Assembly (NCBI GenBank): GCA_030278955.1
Contig: JAOANR010000011.1
Coordinates: 43,573,417 to 43,637,416 of the forward strand
Source of the DNA: Hygrophila difformis
Taxonomy: Eukaryota > Streptophyta > Magnoliopsida > Lamiales > Acanthaceae
Length of the DNA: 64,000 bases
Direction: 5' to 3'
In this document: piece after piece, positions 21,890 to 32,511 of the stretch
Numbering within the stretch: the stretch's first letter is position 1
Layout of the letters: each line of letters opens with the position of its first letter
Notes under the pieces: model-generated
Database searches by the model: none
The model's input: the letters and a program-made list of their open reading frames with translations, nothing else
Told to the model about the DNA's origin: nothing
Position numbers and translations under genes: made by a program

Positions 21890-22628
21890 ATGGTGTTTCC
21901 GTCATTTTGGATAGAAAATAAGTACTTTTATACCTATATAACATATCAATAGGCACAATTCCAATTAAACTTCTTTGGTTTTTTTTTTTGTTTTTATATA
22001 TTTAAAGTGGGAAAAGGAGTTACTGGTTTGAGGGATAAAAGGGTGTCATGTTTTGGGAAGACATCGTCCAAGGGTATTTCGTAATGAACAGGAGTTGTCC
22101 AAAGCTGGGCTGCGCTCATCCAATTCCTTTTATTTACGTCCAATGGCGATTTTGCCCTTCCCTCCATCAATCCTTCCCTTGCAGCCTCCTTCTCCTTATT
22201 ACAGTGCTCCATCTTCTTCTTCAATGTCTCAATCCCTACACAATTTGTCAAACCCTAGCTAAAAAAAATTGAAATACACACACAGATGCAGGGTTTCATG
22301 CATGCCAGATGATCTCGAACTTATAATAATATGGGTACCCGATTCAATAATCAATAGAAAATATATGTCTCAAAAATATAGTATATAACTACATACGAAT
22401 TTGAAACTTTTAACGACCTTCTTTCAAGAGCTCCATACAAAAAGGAAGCTCATTCTTGAAACCATGGATCTTTCCCAATTCTTCTTCAATAGAGAGCAGA
22501 TAAAACTCAAGCTTCGATAGCTTCACGGACATGTCCGGAATTCTCGAAGCTTCCACCAGAATATCCGCAATGGGTTTTGGGACATAAAGGGCATCGGTGT
22601 GCCTCGAATTCTCACCCGTATTTGCCAT
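16995..22628 (-). CDS. GARP/MYB transcription factor, HHO/NIGT1 (HRS1-like) group, 330 aa
   Basis: Five exons on the minus strand with consistent phase: 22628-22418, 22235-22024, 21532-21238, 19995-19919, 17192-16995. Residues about 30-90 match the N-terminal hydrophobic/coiled region of HHO proteins (a [16 protein letters not shown] helix, then [12 protein letters not shown]), followed by [12 protein letters not shown] (about residues 105-120). LDLNM at 187-191 is an EAR-like repression motif, and a run of seven alanines (204-210) precedes the DNA-binding domain. The GARP domain (about 213-272) has [28 protein letters not shown] and SHLQKYRLH, split over exons 3-5 at the expected places. NIGT1/HHO proteins repress nitrate- and phosphate-starvation genes in the nucleus; that role is inferred from family membership. 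No disruption seen. Confidence 0.92.
17291..18250. mobile_element. Foldback element in HHO intron 4, split by a hAT MITE
   Basis: 17310-17630 is a near-perfect palindrome (arms containing ACAAATATCGAATTA, TACCCTAATCATCGCCGAACC and their complements). The outer ends continue beyond the hAT insertion to a T-run at 18232-18249, matching an A-run at 17291-17297 in inverted orientation. GGCATGG flanks both sides (17284-17290 and 18251-18257) and may be the remains of a TSD. Probably a non-autonomous MULE-type MITE. Confidence 0.65.
17634..18216. mobile_element. Non-autonomous hAT element, 583 bp
   Basis: Left end CAGTGGCGAAACCAGG and right end GTTTCGCCCCTG are inverted repeats typical of plant hAT MITEs. 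The exact 8-bp TSD TATAGGAC lies at 17626-17633 and 18217-18224. Both ends carry a homopolymer G run next to AATAGGG. It inserted into the foldback element that surrounds it, so it is the younger of the two. Confidence 0.88.
18258..19486. other. Rest of HHO intron 4: AT-rich DNA and a 40-bp direct duplication
   Basis: Mostly AT-rich intron sequence. At about 19126-19207 a 39-bp block containing GTCTAGCCAGTGGCGTACCT is repeated in tandem; CAGTGGCGTACC followed by GGGGCACCGCCCCC looks like a hAT-type end, but no partner end was found. About 18770-19020 has 'kept-open' MITE-like text (GGACCAAACTGATTGG, TTACGGGACC) without clear ends. Confidence 0.45.
19487..19678 (+). mobile_element. tRNA-derived SINE (copy 1)
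   Basis: Contains a pol III B-box GGTTCGAATCC at 19554-19564 within a tRNA-like head, a shared body (CCCACCCGGCCCCCTATTCC, TTTTATAATTTGTATGATAT, ACCACCCATTTGCAGG) and an (AAT)n tail. The same body recurs at 25736, 32640, 56105 and 57250. It lies in intron 4 of the HHO-type gene in the opposite orientation to that gene. Confidence 0.75.
20159..20515. mobile_element. Mutator-type MITE in HHO intron 3
   Basis: Long inverted repeats of over 100 bp (left GGGGGAAAAAAGCC onward, right ending GGTTTTTTTCC) and the exact 9-bp TSD CATGGAGTT at 20150-20158 and 20516-20524. The size and TSD fit a non-autonomous MULE. No coding sequence. Confidence 0.85.
21728..21887. repeat. (TAA)n microsatellite and poly(A) in HHO intron 2
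   Basis: About 24 TAA units (about 21729-21801) are followed by a non-repetitive spacer and an A run of about 34 bases (21854-21887). Homopolymer lengths of this size are often unreliable in assemblies. Confidence 0.85.
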
Positions 22629-22753
22629 CGATCGAAGAGTTATGGTAGCTTCTCAGGAATCTGTAGTGTATTTGTGTGTGCAGTTATCTGGGAGGTTTCG
22701 ATATTACATCAACAGATGGGAGGCTGATGGAGGAAAGAACGAGGAGCATGCGG

Positions 22754-22761
22754 TATTTATA
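22754..22761 (-). promoter_or_regulatory. TATA box of the HHO/NIGT1-type gene
   Basis: On the minus strand the sequence is TATAAATA within GCTATAAATACCGC. It lies about 125 bp upstream of the start codon at 22628, which leaves room for a leader of roughly 100 bases. Three Stowaway MITEs sit further upstream. Confidence 0.65.
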
Positions 22762-23024
22762 GCTAGGGAGATATGAATGAAGGAACAGAAAAGGAAATAA
22801 GGAAAATTGGAAGAAGAATTAAAAGGATTCTACGAGTTTTTCGTTTTGTGTATCTTTTTCACACTGCGTTTCGTCGCATAATTTGGTGGATAATTTCTGG
22901 AGGTGTTGTTTGGACTTTTTTGTCAGATTTGGACAGCACAATAGTCAATAGGCAATCCAAAATAACAGCCCTCGTTTAGTCGAATTTCTTTTTTCTCTTC
23001 ATGGCTATCTATAGATAAATCATA
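22762..23024. other. Upstream region of the HHO-type gene
   Basis: Likely proximal promoter DNA of the minus-strand gene. Beyond the TATA box I recognise no specific transcription-factor site with confidence. Confidence 0.4.
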
Positions 23025-23284
23025 CTCCCTCCGTTTTTAAATCATAGCTACATTTGTAAGTTTGACACTATTCACACAATCACTTTGACTTGAAGTTTTA
23101 TCATAGATATACAAGTTAAAATATAGTCAATTGAGATCTTGTTAGATTCGTCTTGTCTTGTAGTTTTTAAATATCGAACTTTTAGAATTTTTACTTGTAC
23201 CGAATTTGAGTTATTAACGATTTAAAATGTGCATTGGACTGCGTGCTGGGTTGGTCAGTAGCTATCTTTAAAAAACGGAGGAAG
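23025..23284. mobile_element. Stowaway MITE (copy with CTCCCTCCGTTTTT end)
   Basis: Inverted ends CTCCCTCCGTTTTTAA and TTAAAAAACGGAGGAAG, TA on both sides. The interior (GTTTTATCATAGATATACAA, GTGCATTGGACTGCGTGC) is shared with the copies at 23728, 24060 and 54276, so they form one family. Confidence 0.9.
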
Positions 23285-23727
23285 TAGTATATAGTAGTAT
23301 ATAGCACCGAAATTTTTATGCATTGGATAGAATTTTTCTCGAAATCTAGAATTGAAATAACAAAATACTAGTACTGTATAATTTTTTTTAATAGTCTAAA
23401 TTAAATCATGTTTGTTTAAAATTATGAAATTTTTAAAATTGAATTTTATCGTAGAGTATATTCAAAAACTGAAAATACTTTGAATTTACAAAGTATGGTA
23501 TGTGGCCAATCTCCAAAAATCATATTGCCTCTATCAATTGTATGGTAATGCAAATTAATGAAACAATATGTTGGATTAAAGAGATTGGATTCTCTGTGAA
23601 AATGAAATCCATTTTCAATAATTTGGGATGCATGAAATTATTTTTAATTAAATAAATCAGATTACTAACATTTATTCTTCTAGAATCCATAGCATATGAT
23701 GGAATTTTTAAATAATATATATATATA

Positions 23728-23987
23728 ATCCCTCCGTCTTTGAAAAATTGTAACATTTGGAAATTGGGTACTGTTCACACACGCACTTTGACTTAAAGTT
23801 TTATCATAGTAATACAAGTTAAAATATCGTCAAGTGGAATCTTGTTAGATTCGTCTCGTCGAGTAGTTTTAAAATATGTAACTTTTAGATTTTTTACTTG
23901 TACCGAACTTGAGTTATTAATGATTTAAAATGTGCATTGGACTGCGTGCAATGTAGGTTCGTTTCAATTTTTTGAAAACGGAGGGAG
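23728..23987. mobile_element. Stowaway MITE, same family
   Basis: Ends ATCCCTCCGTCTTTGAAAAA and TTTTTTGAAAACGGAGGGAG next to TA. Shares the internal GTTTTATCATAG and GTGCATTGGACTGCGTGC blocks. Confidence 0.88.
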
Positions 23988-24059
23988 TATTATTTAAAAT
24001 ATTGGATGAAAGGATCGATTTGATGGACCGACGATGCATTCACTTTTTGTAATGTTGTA

Positions 24060-24228
24060 CTCCCTCCGTTTTTTATTCTTGCTCCATCAACTATATTTTG
24101 CTACTGTTCACGAGCGCAATTTGATTTAAAGTTTTATTATAGTTATACAAATTTAAATATAATGATTGATAATGTGCATTGGACTGCGTGCAATGTATGT
24201 CTGTAGCAAGAATAAAAACGGAGGGAGT
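24060..24228. mobile_element. Short Stowaway MITE, internally deleted
   Basis: Ends CTCCCTCCGTTTTTTATTCT and AGAATAAAAACGGAGGGAG. About 169 bp, shorter than its relatives by about 90 bp; the internal GTGCATTGGACTGCGTGC block is retained, so this is a deletion derivative. Confidence 0.85.
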
Positions 24229-24685
24229 TTTATATAGTAGTAGTACAGTATCATTTCCTTCATTAAAATTAAAACAATTGATCATATTAACCTCTATATA
24301 TTAATAGTATTAAGTTTGAGTGGTATGGAGTTATAATTATTAAACAAAATTTCTTATTATGAGCATATAAAATTGTTTTTGAAAATGTAATATATAATGG
24401 CATTGTTTAGATGTAACCAGATAGTGAATAGCATATACACAGTATATTTGAGTAGTAAATATTAATAACAGATTTGACTAGCAAATATTAATATTCTCAC
24501 CAATATGTAAAATTTTACTATCTGTTGTATGGTTCCAATATATGCATCAAAATTTAGCATATACAAAGTATATTGAATATGTTCCATAATGTAATACTTA
24601 ACAAACAAACATGGACCAGTCAAATATACTCGGTGAACAATGTATTATATATTCCACAATATGCTTACAATCAAAACAACCTTAA
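24229..24685. other. AT-rich intergenic DNA
   Basis: No gene or repeat recognised. Motifs such as AGCATATACA and TATATTGAATATG recur loosely but without a clear unit. Confidence 0.45.
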
Positions 24686-24839
24686 TACTACAAAAATTTC
24701 ACGGGTAGATGATGAAAGTATTCTTGTTCGTTGCCTAGCGCTTTAGGCGACGAACAAGGAGATGAAATCCGCCAGGCGACGACTTCAATAAAATTTCGTC
24801 GCCAAATTCTTCGCCTTGTCGCGAATTTCTAGTAGTGAA
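24686..24839. mobile_element. Small CACTA-like MITE
   Basis: The right end reads TTCTAGTAGTG (CACTACTAGAA on the complement) and the left ACTACAAAAATTTC, inverted copies of CACTA-superfamily termini; AAT may be a 3-bp TSD on each side. Internal sub-terminal repeats have the form TCGTCGCC/GGCGACGA. Left end has lost its first C. Confidence 0.65.
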
Positions 24840-24907
24840 TATCTTTAACGAGCGTAGCATGTCCTCTGATTAGTCTTGAAGTGGGGACACTAGCTAGTAC
24901 GTAAACA

Positions 24908-25342
24908 CTGGAATAAATATCCAAATAGTCCTGTAAGTTTCTCTATTATCCAATTTGGTCTATAAAGTATTTGATTATCCCGAATGGTCCTATAACTTTT
25001 ATATTTAAGCCGAAATAGTCTTAAATGCATTTAATTTTTAATTTTAGGTCCCTAAATTTTTATATTGTTCTCTTTTGCCCCCAAAAAATTTCTGAATTTT
25101 ACAATTTAGTCCTCATTTTTAAAAATATAAATATATAATAAGGACTAAATTGCAAAAAAAATAAAAACTTATGGGGTAAAAGTGAAAATTTTAAAAGCTT
25201 AGGGGTTTAAAATTGAATATTAAATGCATTTGGGACTATATCCACTAAAATATGAAAGTTATAAGACCATTTGATAAACCAATACTTTATAGACCAAATT
25301 GAATAATAGTAAAACTTACAGGACTATTTGAGTATTTATTAC
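24908..25342. mobile_element. Mutator-type foldback MITE, 435 bp
   Basis: Arms of roughly 200 bp are complementary (left CTGGAATAAATATCCAAATA, right ACTATTTGAGTATTTATTAC). The exact 9-bp TSD ACGTAAACA lies at 24899-24907 and 25343-25351. Confidence 0.88.
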
Positions 25343-25351
25343 ACGTAAACA

Positions 25352-25735
25352 TTAGAAAAAAAATAAATGAACTTCTATTTCATTTTTCAAAGAAAAACAG
25401 AACATATCGATTAAAAATATTAATGTTAAAATTTTGGATCAATTTTATTTAACAAATGACCTAGTATATTCTTGTATTGCAAAAGTTATTCTAAAGTATA
25501 ATGATCAAACTAAAATATGATCATGTCTTAAATTTAACATGTATGGTTGTATACGTATTAAACAGAAAAAAGAAAAAAAAAAAAGTATATATGGAATCCA
25601 ATCAAATTACCTTCTATTCTAAAACATTTGGCAACCTTTAAATTTAAGATATAAATAGATTAAAGGATATATAATGTCCCTTGCATCCCTGAATATTAGT
25701 ATATTATATCTTTATACCTTTGGTTTTTTGTTTTT
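25352..25735. other. AT-rich intergenic DNA
   Basis: Nothing recognised apart from an A-rich run near 25566-25584. Confidence 0.45.
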
Positions 25736-25905
25736 TCTTTGAGGAGTTTGAAGGTTTGGAAAGGGGTGATGGGAGCTCATGCCATACAAATTACAAAGGG
25801 GAATAAAAGGGAGGGATAGGGGGCCGGTGGGGAATCGAACCTCCAACCTTCCGTTGGAAATCAATGGATTTAACCACTTGGGCTAAGTCCTCATTCCCTT
25901 TGGTT
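25736..25905 (-). mobile_element. tRNA-derived SINE (copy 2)
   Basis: On the minus strand it has a good pol III A-box (TTAGCCCAAGTGG, 25887-25875) and B-box (GGTTCGATTCC, 25841-25831), then CCGGCCCCCTATCCCTCCC, TTTGTAATTTGTATGGCATG and GAGCTCCCATCACCCC. This is the best preserved copy and shows that the family head derives from a tRNA. Confidence 0.82.
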
Positions 25906-26337
25906 TTTTAAAGTATGATAATTAGTTCATAATATTTATTTATTTAGTACTTTTTTAAGATAGCATTTTCAAAAAAAAAAAGAAAAAAGAAAAGAAAGGA
26001 AAGAAAAAGGAAAAGAGCATACATCTTTATAATATTAAAATTAATTATTTATAAATGTATTACTCATTTATTTATAAGTAGGATTCACAAAATTTTAGAA
26101 AATGAGGAAATTGAATGCCAATTAAAATTCTGCTATATAACACCACCCCTTGCAAAGTTTGGAATGTAGAATAATTATGGCAAATATAGTATAGTAGTAT
26201 AATTAATCTTTAATATTTGTAATATAAGATTGCTTCACAAATTTATTCTTTAGAATATAGTGTTTAATTAATTATTTATTTCTTAAAAAAATGAATGCTA
26301 TTCACTCGTCCATGGAAGATGAAATATTAGTGCTTGT
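25906..26337. other. AT-rich intergenic DNA before the LINE
   Basis: Purine-rich simple sequence at about 25970-26015; otherwise AT-rich without features. Confidence 0.45.
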
Positions 26338-26355
26338 TTATGTGAATTATTATTG

Positions 26356-26624
26356 ATGCATCTTCTCCTGGCCATAATCCTCCCCAGCAGGGCGAGGCCC
26401 CATCCATCAACCAAATCATTCCATTCCAGCCTCCTCCTGACAACATGGCTGTAGAGCATGAATGCCATCCCCCCCGGATTGAAGGACCGGTGACGAGATC
26501 ACGTGGGCATCAGCTTCGAATTACTAACCCCTCTACCGCAGCTACAAAGATGATGCACATCGCTGTGTCCAAGCAATGGGATGAACTGCCGCCAAAGCAT
26601 GGCAAGGGGCGGCAAAAAAAATGA
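26356..26624 (+). pseudogene. LINE ORF1 C-terminal remnant
   Basis: An open frame of about 89 codons runs from the 5' truncation point to TGA at 26622-26624. It is proline-rich then basic (ends KHGKGRQKK), as expected of the tail of a plant LINE ORF1 RNA-binding protein; the zinc knuckle and RNA-recognition parts were lost by 5' truncation. The stop overlaps the ORF2 start as ATGA. Confidence 0.7.
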
Positions 26625-29600
26625 AAGTCCTATTTTGGAATATCCGTGGGATGGGCAATCAACCATCTCAGATTGCGCTTAAAGAGTTGTGTTTCAAGCA
26701 TCGGCCTTACTGGGTGGCCTTAGCGGAACCCAAAATTCTCCTCTCGGATATTAAGGATTTTTATTGGCATAATCTTTCTTTGCAACTTGCTGGCATTAAC
26801 TTTCGTTTGAACAAGCGTCCTAATTTATGGGTTTTCTACAATGCGGCCTTCATCTCCAAGGTCAGACGGTCTTTCACTCGGATCAGCTTATCATTTTTGA
26901 TTTTGAGTACGACAATGCTGAATATAGATTTGGATTTGTACATGCACATAATGATCGATCCACCCGCGCTGCCCTCTGGACAGACATTGCTTCCCACATC
27001 CATGATAACATGCTGCTTATGGGGGATTTTAATACTACTTTGGGCGCACACGAACGGCTAAATCAAACGGGTCCTGACAGTAGGCGCTCTACGGATTTGC
27101 TGGATTTCTTGAACGTCACCAACCTCAATGATGTGAACCTTATTGGTCACAAGTTCACTTGGTACAAAAGGTCCTTTTCCCAAAACATCCAGGCTTCTCG
27201 GATTGACAGGGCAATTGTATCGGATGGGTTGATGGAAAAGTGGGACAATATTTCCCTGATGTCTTTCGCACGGCATAGATAGATCATACTCCTATTTTTT
27301 TGAAGTGCGGCTCCAACACTCTTTCTCCTCGGCCGTTTAGATTTCAATCGATGTGGCTTTCTAACACGAGCTTCTTTGTCATGGCGGAAACCTCGTGGCA
27401 TACTCCGGTCTCGGGATCCAATCCTATCGCTATGTTTGCGGCTAAACTCAAACGCCTCAAGCTTCGCATCAAAGCTTGGAACTCGGCATCCTTTGGAAAT
27501 ATTTTTGAGGAGGTGGATGCTGCCTATTCATCTCTTCAGGATATCCAGCTCCGCTTGGACCAGGAGGGCGATAGCGAGCTTCTTTTTTGCGAGGAGGTGG
27601 ATGCCCATATTCATCTCAATAACAAATTGCGGGCGAAGTATGATTTCCTCTCACAGAAGAGCAGAGCTTCTTGGTTGAAAGACGGTGATCGTAATACCAC
27701 TTTCTTCCACAAATATCAAAGGTTGAAGCGTTCCAGAAACATGATATCTTCAATGGTCATTGGTGAAACTCTTTCTGACAATGCGGCAGACATTGAGAAT
27801 CATATTATTGATTACTACAAATCCTTGTTCCAAACGCCAGCGGATATCCCGGACTTCTCAGTTCTTGACTTCATCGTCCCTGTGATTACGGAGGAGGATA
27901 ATTTCCATCTCACCCAGCTGCCCGGTATGGAGGAAATTTACAAGGCGGTGAAGGATCTTTCGGCCGAGAGCTCCCCGGGGCCTGACGGGTTTGGAGGAAT
28001 TTTCTACCACAAGTGTTGGAATTTCATCCAACATGACCTCTGTAAGGCTGTCCAATCTTTCTTCACTACTGCGCACATGCCTATGGGAATCAACAACAAT
28101 TTCATTGTTCTCATTCCAAAAAAGGATGGAGCTGTTCGGATTGAAGACTACAGGCCCATCAACCTTTGTAATTTTCTGTTCAAGATCATCACTCGGATTA
28201 TAGCTGCCCGGCTCGGCCCTCTACTTGGCAGGCACCTCAGCCCGTTTCAATTTGGTTTCATTCCGGGACGTAATATCCACCATTGCATAGCCATAGCATC
28301 CGAATGTTTCAACAGTTTAAGCAGTTCTAAAAAGGGAGGCATTGCTCTTAAAATTGATATAACCAAAGCATTTGACACTGTTCGTTGGGACTTCATCCTA
28401 TATGTCGCTGCGCGTCTAGGCTTCAATTGCAAGTTTTGTACTCTTATTAGCTCCATCCTGTCTTCGGCCAAAGTCTCAGTGCTTATTAATGGTGTGCCTA
28501 GAGGATTCTTCTCTTGCGGCAGAGGTGTTCGCCAAGGGGATCCGCTGTCTCCGCTTCTCTTTTGCATGGCCGAGGAGGTGCTTGGCCTTTGGATAAATAG
28601 CAGCGTCGGATGTGGGGATATTCAGCTTGCCCGCGCCAGCCGGTTCTGTCGCCTACCCCCGTTCCTTTTCTACGCGGATGACATTGTTTTCTTTTGCCAA
28701 GGTGATGTGAGATCTATTGACAATATTCATTCCATCCTTGCCAAATATGCGGGAGTCTCTGGTCAGCGTCATAATCCAGCAAAGTCTAGAATATACTTTG
28801 GCAAGTTCGTCGCAAATTCTCTCAGGCGACGTGTTCTAGCTAATTATCGGATCCCCACAGGCCGCTTCCCATTTAAATATCTTGGTTGTCCGATTTTCAT
28901 TGGTTCGCCAAAAAGTCAGTACTTCAGGGAGATTACAGATCTGATTATCACTAAATTCGGTAGATGGAAGGGCGCCGCTCTTTCCATGGCCGGTAGAATT
29001 TGCCTGGTTAATCACGTGATCATAGCATCAACGGTGCATTCAATGATGATTTATAGATGGCCGCGCTCCCAGACCAAGCGTATTGAAGCTGCTTGTCGGA
29101 ATTTTATTTGGACTGGGGACATTTCCAAGATGCATCATTTTACCATTGGTTGGAAACGCATTTGTAGTCCTGTTGATGAAGGTGGGCTTGGCATTCGATC
29201 GATCCGGTCTGCGAATGAAGCCTACATTATGAAGCTTGGATGGGACATTCTTCAGGATAACTCTGCTCTCGGCTTTCTTAAAAATAGATGGTTCACACAG
29301 GGCGCTCCTCGCCAGAATTATTTATTATCTTCCATCCGCTCCCCTTGCCTGAGCCATGTTCGGAGGTTAATAGACGAGGAAGCTTGGATCGTGGGTGTTG
29401 ATTCTACTGTTCGTTTTTGGCTTGACAACTGGGCCGGCTGCATAATAGCGGATGTGTTGGACATACCTATGGATCGCAGGGAATTTTTCCATCAGACAAT
29501 AAGTGAGTATTACATCGATGGTGCTTGGCACTTTACCTCCAATTTTGTTGACAATTACCCGGAACTCCTCGACGCTATATTGGACGTTCGTATTTCGGCT

Positions 29601-30758
29601 AGCTCGAAGGATCGTCGTGTCTGGACCCGAGCGGCACATGGCAAAGTCACCTCTCAATTGGCGTACACGCACTTGCGGTCCTCCTATCCTGCGACCTCAT
29701 GGGGAGCGTGGATATGGGCCAATTTTATACCCAGGCGAAGATCGATAGTTGTGTGGAAAGCCATCAAGGGAATCTTGCTCTCTTGGGAGGTCCTTCAGTC
29801 CAAAGGAATTCAAGGTCCGTCAATGTGCTTATTGTGCCGCGCTGCAGAAGAAACCCTTGATCATTTGTTCCTCCATTGTGGGGTGTCTTCCAAGGTCTTT
29901 AAGTTCTTCATCCAGGTTTTTGGCCTTCATCACAAGATCCATGCTGATTCCAGCTTCATGGCAGTCCTTCTACAGAGCATCTCGGTAAAAGCTAGCAAAC
30001 AGATTCACTCACTTTGGAGACTGTTCTTTATCACTTATGTCTGGTTCATCTGGTCCATTCGTAATGAAGTTATGCATGCGGATTCTTCTACTGGTTCCCA
30101 CAAGCCTATTCGGGTCTCCAAGCTTGCCGCGTCCCTCATGGCTTTTATGAAAGAGGCTGATCACCTTGATTTGGGATGCATGAATAACTCCTTGGCAGAT
30201 CTTAGCATTCTTAAGGCGTTCGGGCTCCGAGTCGCGATGGGAAAATCGCCTAAGATCACCCCGGTGCGTTGGCATCCTCCGCTTCCTGCCTGGACGAAGT
30301 GTAATGTTGATGGCCATGCTTCCGGATCTCCTGGTGACATCTCTGGTGGGGGCCTATTTCGTAACTCAAGAGGGTATGTCAAGGGCTGCTTCTCGAGTGG
30401 CTATGGTATTGGTTATGCGTACGAAGCAGAGCTGCTCACTGCCTGCTTGGGATTTGAATTCGCTCACGCAAAGGGCTGGCACGATCTATGGTTAGAGACG
30501 GACTCTACTTTCGTAGTTCATGCATTCACCGCATCTAACCCGGACATCCCATGGCGCTGTTTAGGAAGATGGCAGGCTGCTAAAGACACATTAGCGCAGA
30601 TCAATTTTCGCATATCACATATATTTCGGGAAGGTAACGCAGCCGCAGACGCGCTTTCCTCTATTGGTGGCGAGCTCACATGGTATACGGCCATCCCACA
30701 ATTTTTGTTCAAGCACATTTTCCATGATATGTACTCAGATTATTATAGATTTCATTAA
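26621..30758 (+). pseudogene. LINE ORF2: endonuclease, reverse transcriptase, RNase H
   Basis: Starts MKVLFWNIRGMG, the hallmark of the AP-type endonuclease; GDFNTTLG and the SRIDRA motif follow. One frame change occurs at about 26862-26875 and a second, an apparent one-base loss, at about 27279-27282 (within the conserved RHR.DH motif). From 27282 to 30758 the frame is open: reverse transcriptase with KIDITKAFD, GVRQGDPLSP and the catalytic FYADD near 28670; a C-terminal zinc-binding segment (C..C..H..C with LDHLFLHC, about 29830-29880); and an RNase H domain (CNVDGHASG, AEL, LETDS, REGNAAAD, about 30300-30650) as found in plant L1 LINEs. Target nicking and target-primed cDNA synthesis are the family functions; the two lesions should inactivate the endonuclease half. 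Confidence 0.9.
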
Positions 30759-31035
30759 GTCCTTTTATGTGATCTGTACGATAGTTTTTATCTCCTTTTC
30801 TGCTTGGTACTCTTTTTCCCTTCCATGGGTTTTTCCCATTGGGTTTTTCCATGAAAGGGTTTTAACGAGGCCGGCGGGGAGACTTTTGGGCGCTTGCCCG
30901 GCTATCCTTTAGGCCGTGATCACTGGCCTCTTTTTCATTTCCTTGTTGTTCCGAGGTCCTCCTCATCACGCTTCTCTTGTACTTTTTATTTCCTTCTATA
31001 ATATTCTCACTTATTGGTTATGTGAATTATTATTG

Positions 31036-31230
31036 TTGTAATTGTAGAGAATTAACTAGGATTTATCACAACAAAAAATTAATGTCAACTAAAACATGAG
31101 TCCAAAATAAAAAGAATATCGCAAAATCCAAATATTGTCTGATACTCTGATGTATCACTATAGCAGTTTTTTTTAAAAAAATTATTATAGGTACTAAGTT
31201 TGAAATTTAATTGACTTATTTATTAATACT
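31036..31230. other. AT-rich spacer between LINE and foldback element
   Basis: No feature seen. Confidence 0.4.
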
Positions 31231-31233
31231 CTC

Positions 31234-32511
31234 AGAATAATTGCCAAAAACGTCCATTTTCTTATCATTTTTATCCGAGCCATTCCATTCAAATTTTTAG
31301 CCTTTATTAGTCCCCTTTGTTTGCTAATTAAAACCAAATCCGTCCTAAACTGATTAATCCAAGTCAATTAGAGATTTAATCGGAAAAATTACAAAAGCCG
31401 TCAATTTTCTTGTCGTTTTGTCCGAATCCGTCATCTACAACCCTTGCAAATAATTGGCTCCAACTGTTGTGACCATTGCATTAAATATATTCTACTTTTG
31501 TACATTATATTTTGTACTTTTTTTGTTTCTACAGTCTACATTATAGCGTCACAACTACAAGTAAGATGTTTTCAATGCATATTATATTCTCATGTCAAAC
31601 ATGAAGAAATCTGATTAGATGCATTACATATTCTCATTATAATACAATCACACATTGGGTTCAAATTAAATATTTCATCGGCATCTTCCTTCGAAATAAA
31701 AATGCATGGCAAACCAATGATACTAAATCTTACTCAATACTACTATTACTAATCAAACCTCCATACTTCTTTAAAAATAAATTTAAAAAAACAGATTAAT
31801 CATGTTGGAATCCGGATGACAGATCAAGACATTGGAATTGATACTTTATTTCAATAATTAAAAAAAGACAATAATCAACTCCAAGCAAGTAAGTTTACAA
31901 AACAGTCTACTTCATTTCTTTCAACATTTGAATGCTCTACAAATTCATTCGCTCTCTAAAATGTCTCCTTCACATTGATATCCATTAACTTGCCATTGAG
32001 CCCTCATTGGTTGACGGTTGTGTCAATGGTTACATGTCATTTTTATTTTGAAGGAAGACGGCGTTTGAATATATAATTTCGAACCTAATATTTGATAACA
32101 TTATAATTAGAATATGTAATACATCTAATTAGGTTTCTTGATGTTTGATGTGAGAATATGATCTGCATTGAAAACATCTTACTTGTAATTGTGACAGTAT
32201 AATATAGATGTAGAAACAAAAAAAATATATATATATATAATGTACAAAAGTAAAATATATTTAATGCAATGGTCACAACAGTTGGAATCAATTATTTACG
32301 AGAGTTGTAGACGATGGATTCGGACAAAACAACAAGAAAATTGACATTTTTGGAAATTTTTCTGATTAATTCTAATTGACTTGGATTAGTGAATTTAGGA
32401 CGGATTTGATTTTAATTAGCAAACGAAGTGGACTAGTAGGGGCCAAAATTCGAAGCGGACCGATCTGGCAAAAATGATAAGAAATGGACAACGTTTTTTG
32501 TCAATTATTCC
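31234..32511. mobile_element. Long foldback MULE-like element, about 1.28 kb
   Basis: Arms of roughly 450-490 bp (about 31234-31720 and 32030-32511) are complementary with moderate divergence: CAATTATTCC at the right end against AGAATAATTGCC at the left, GGACGGATTTGATTTTAATT against AATTAAAACCAAATCCGTCC. TTAATACT lies at 31223-31230 and 32512-32519 as a probable TSD. The terminal GAATAATTGCC resembles the 8.2-kb MULE TIR, suggesting mobilisation by a related transposase. No open frame inside. Confidence 0.8.

Larger units (their letters stand above)
26356..31017 (+). mobile_element. 5'-truncated L1-type LINE, 4.66 kb
   Basis: Flanked by the exact 18-bp TSD TTATGTGAATTATTATTG (26338-26355 and 31018-31035), as target-primed reverse transcription produces. 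It retains the end of ORF1, ORF2 (endonuclease, reverse transcriptase, zinc-binding region, RNase H) and a 3'UTR of about 260 bp. There is no poly(A) tail; the element stops in TATTCTCACTTATTGG. Only two frame lesions are visible in 4.4 kb of coding sequence, so the insertion is young. Much more GC-rich than its flanks. Confidence 0.93.
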
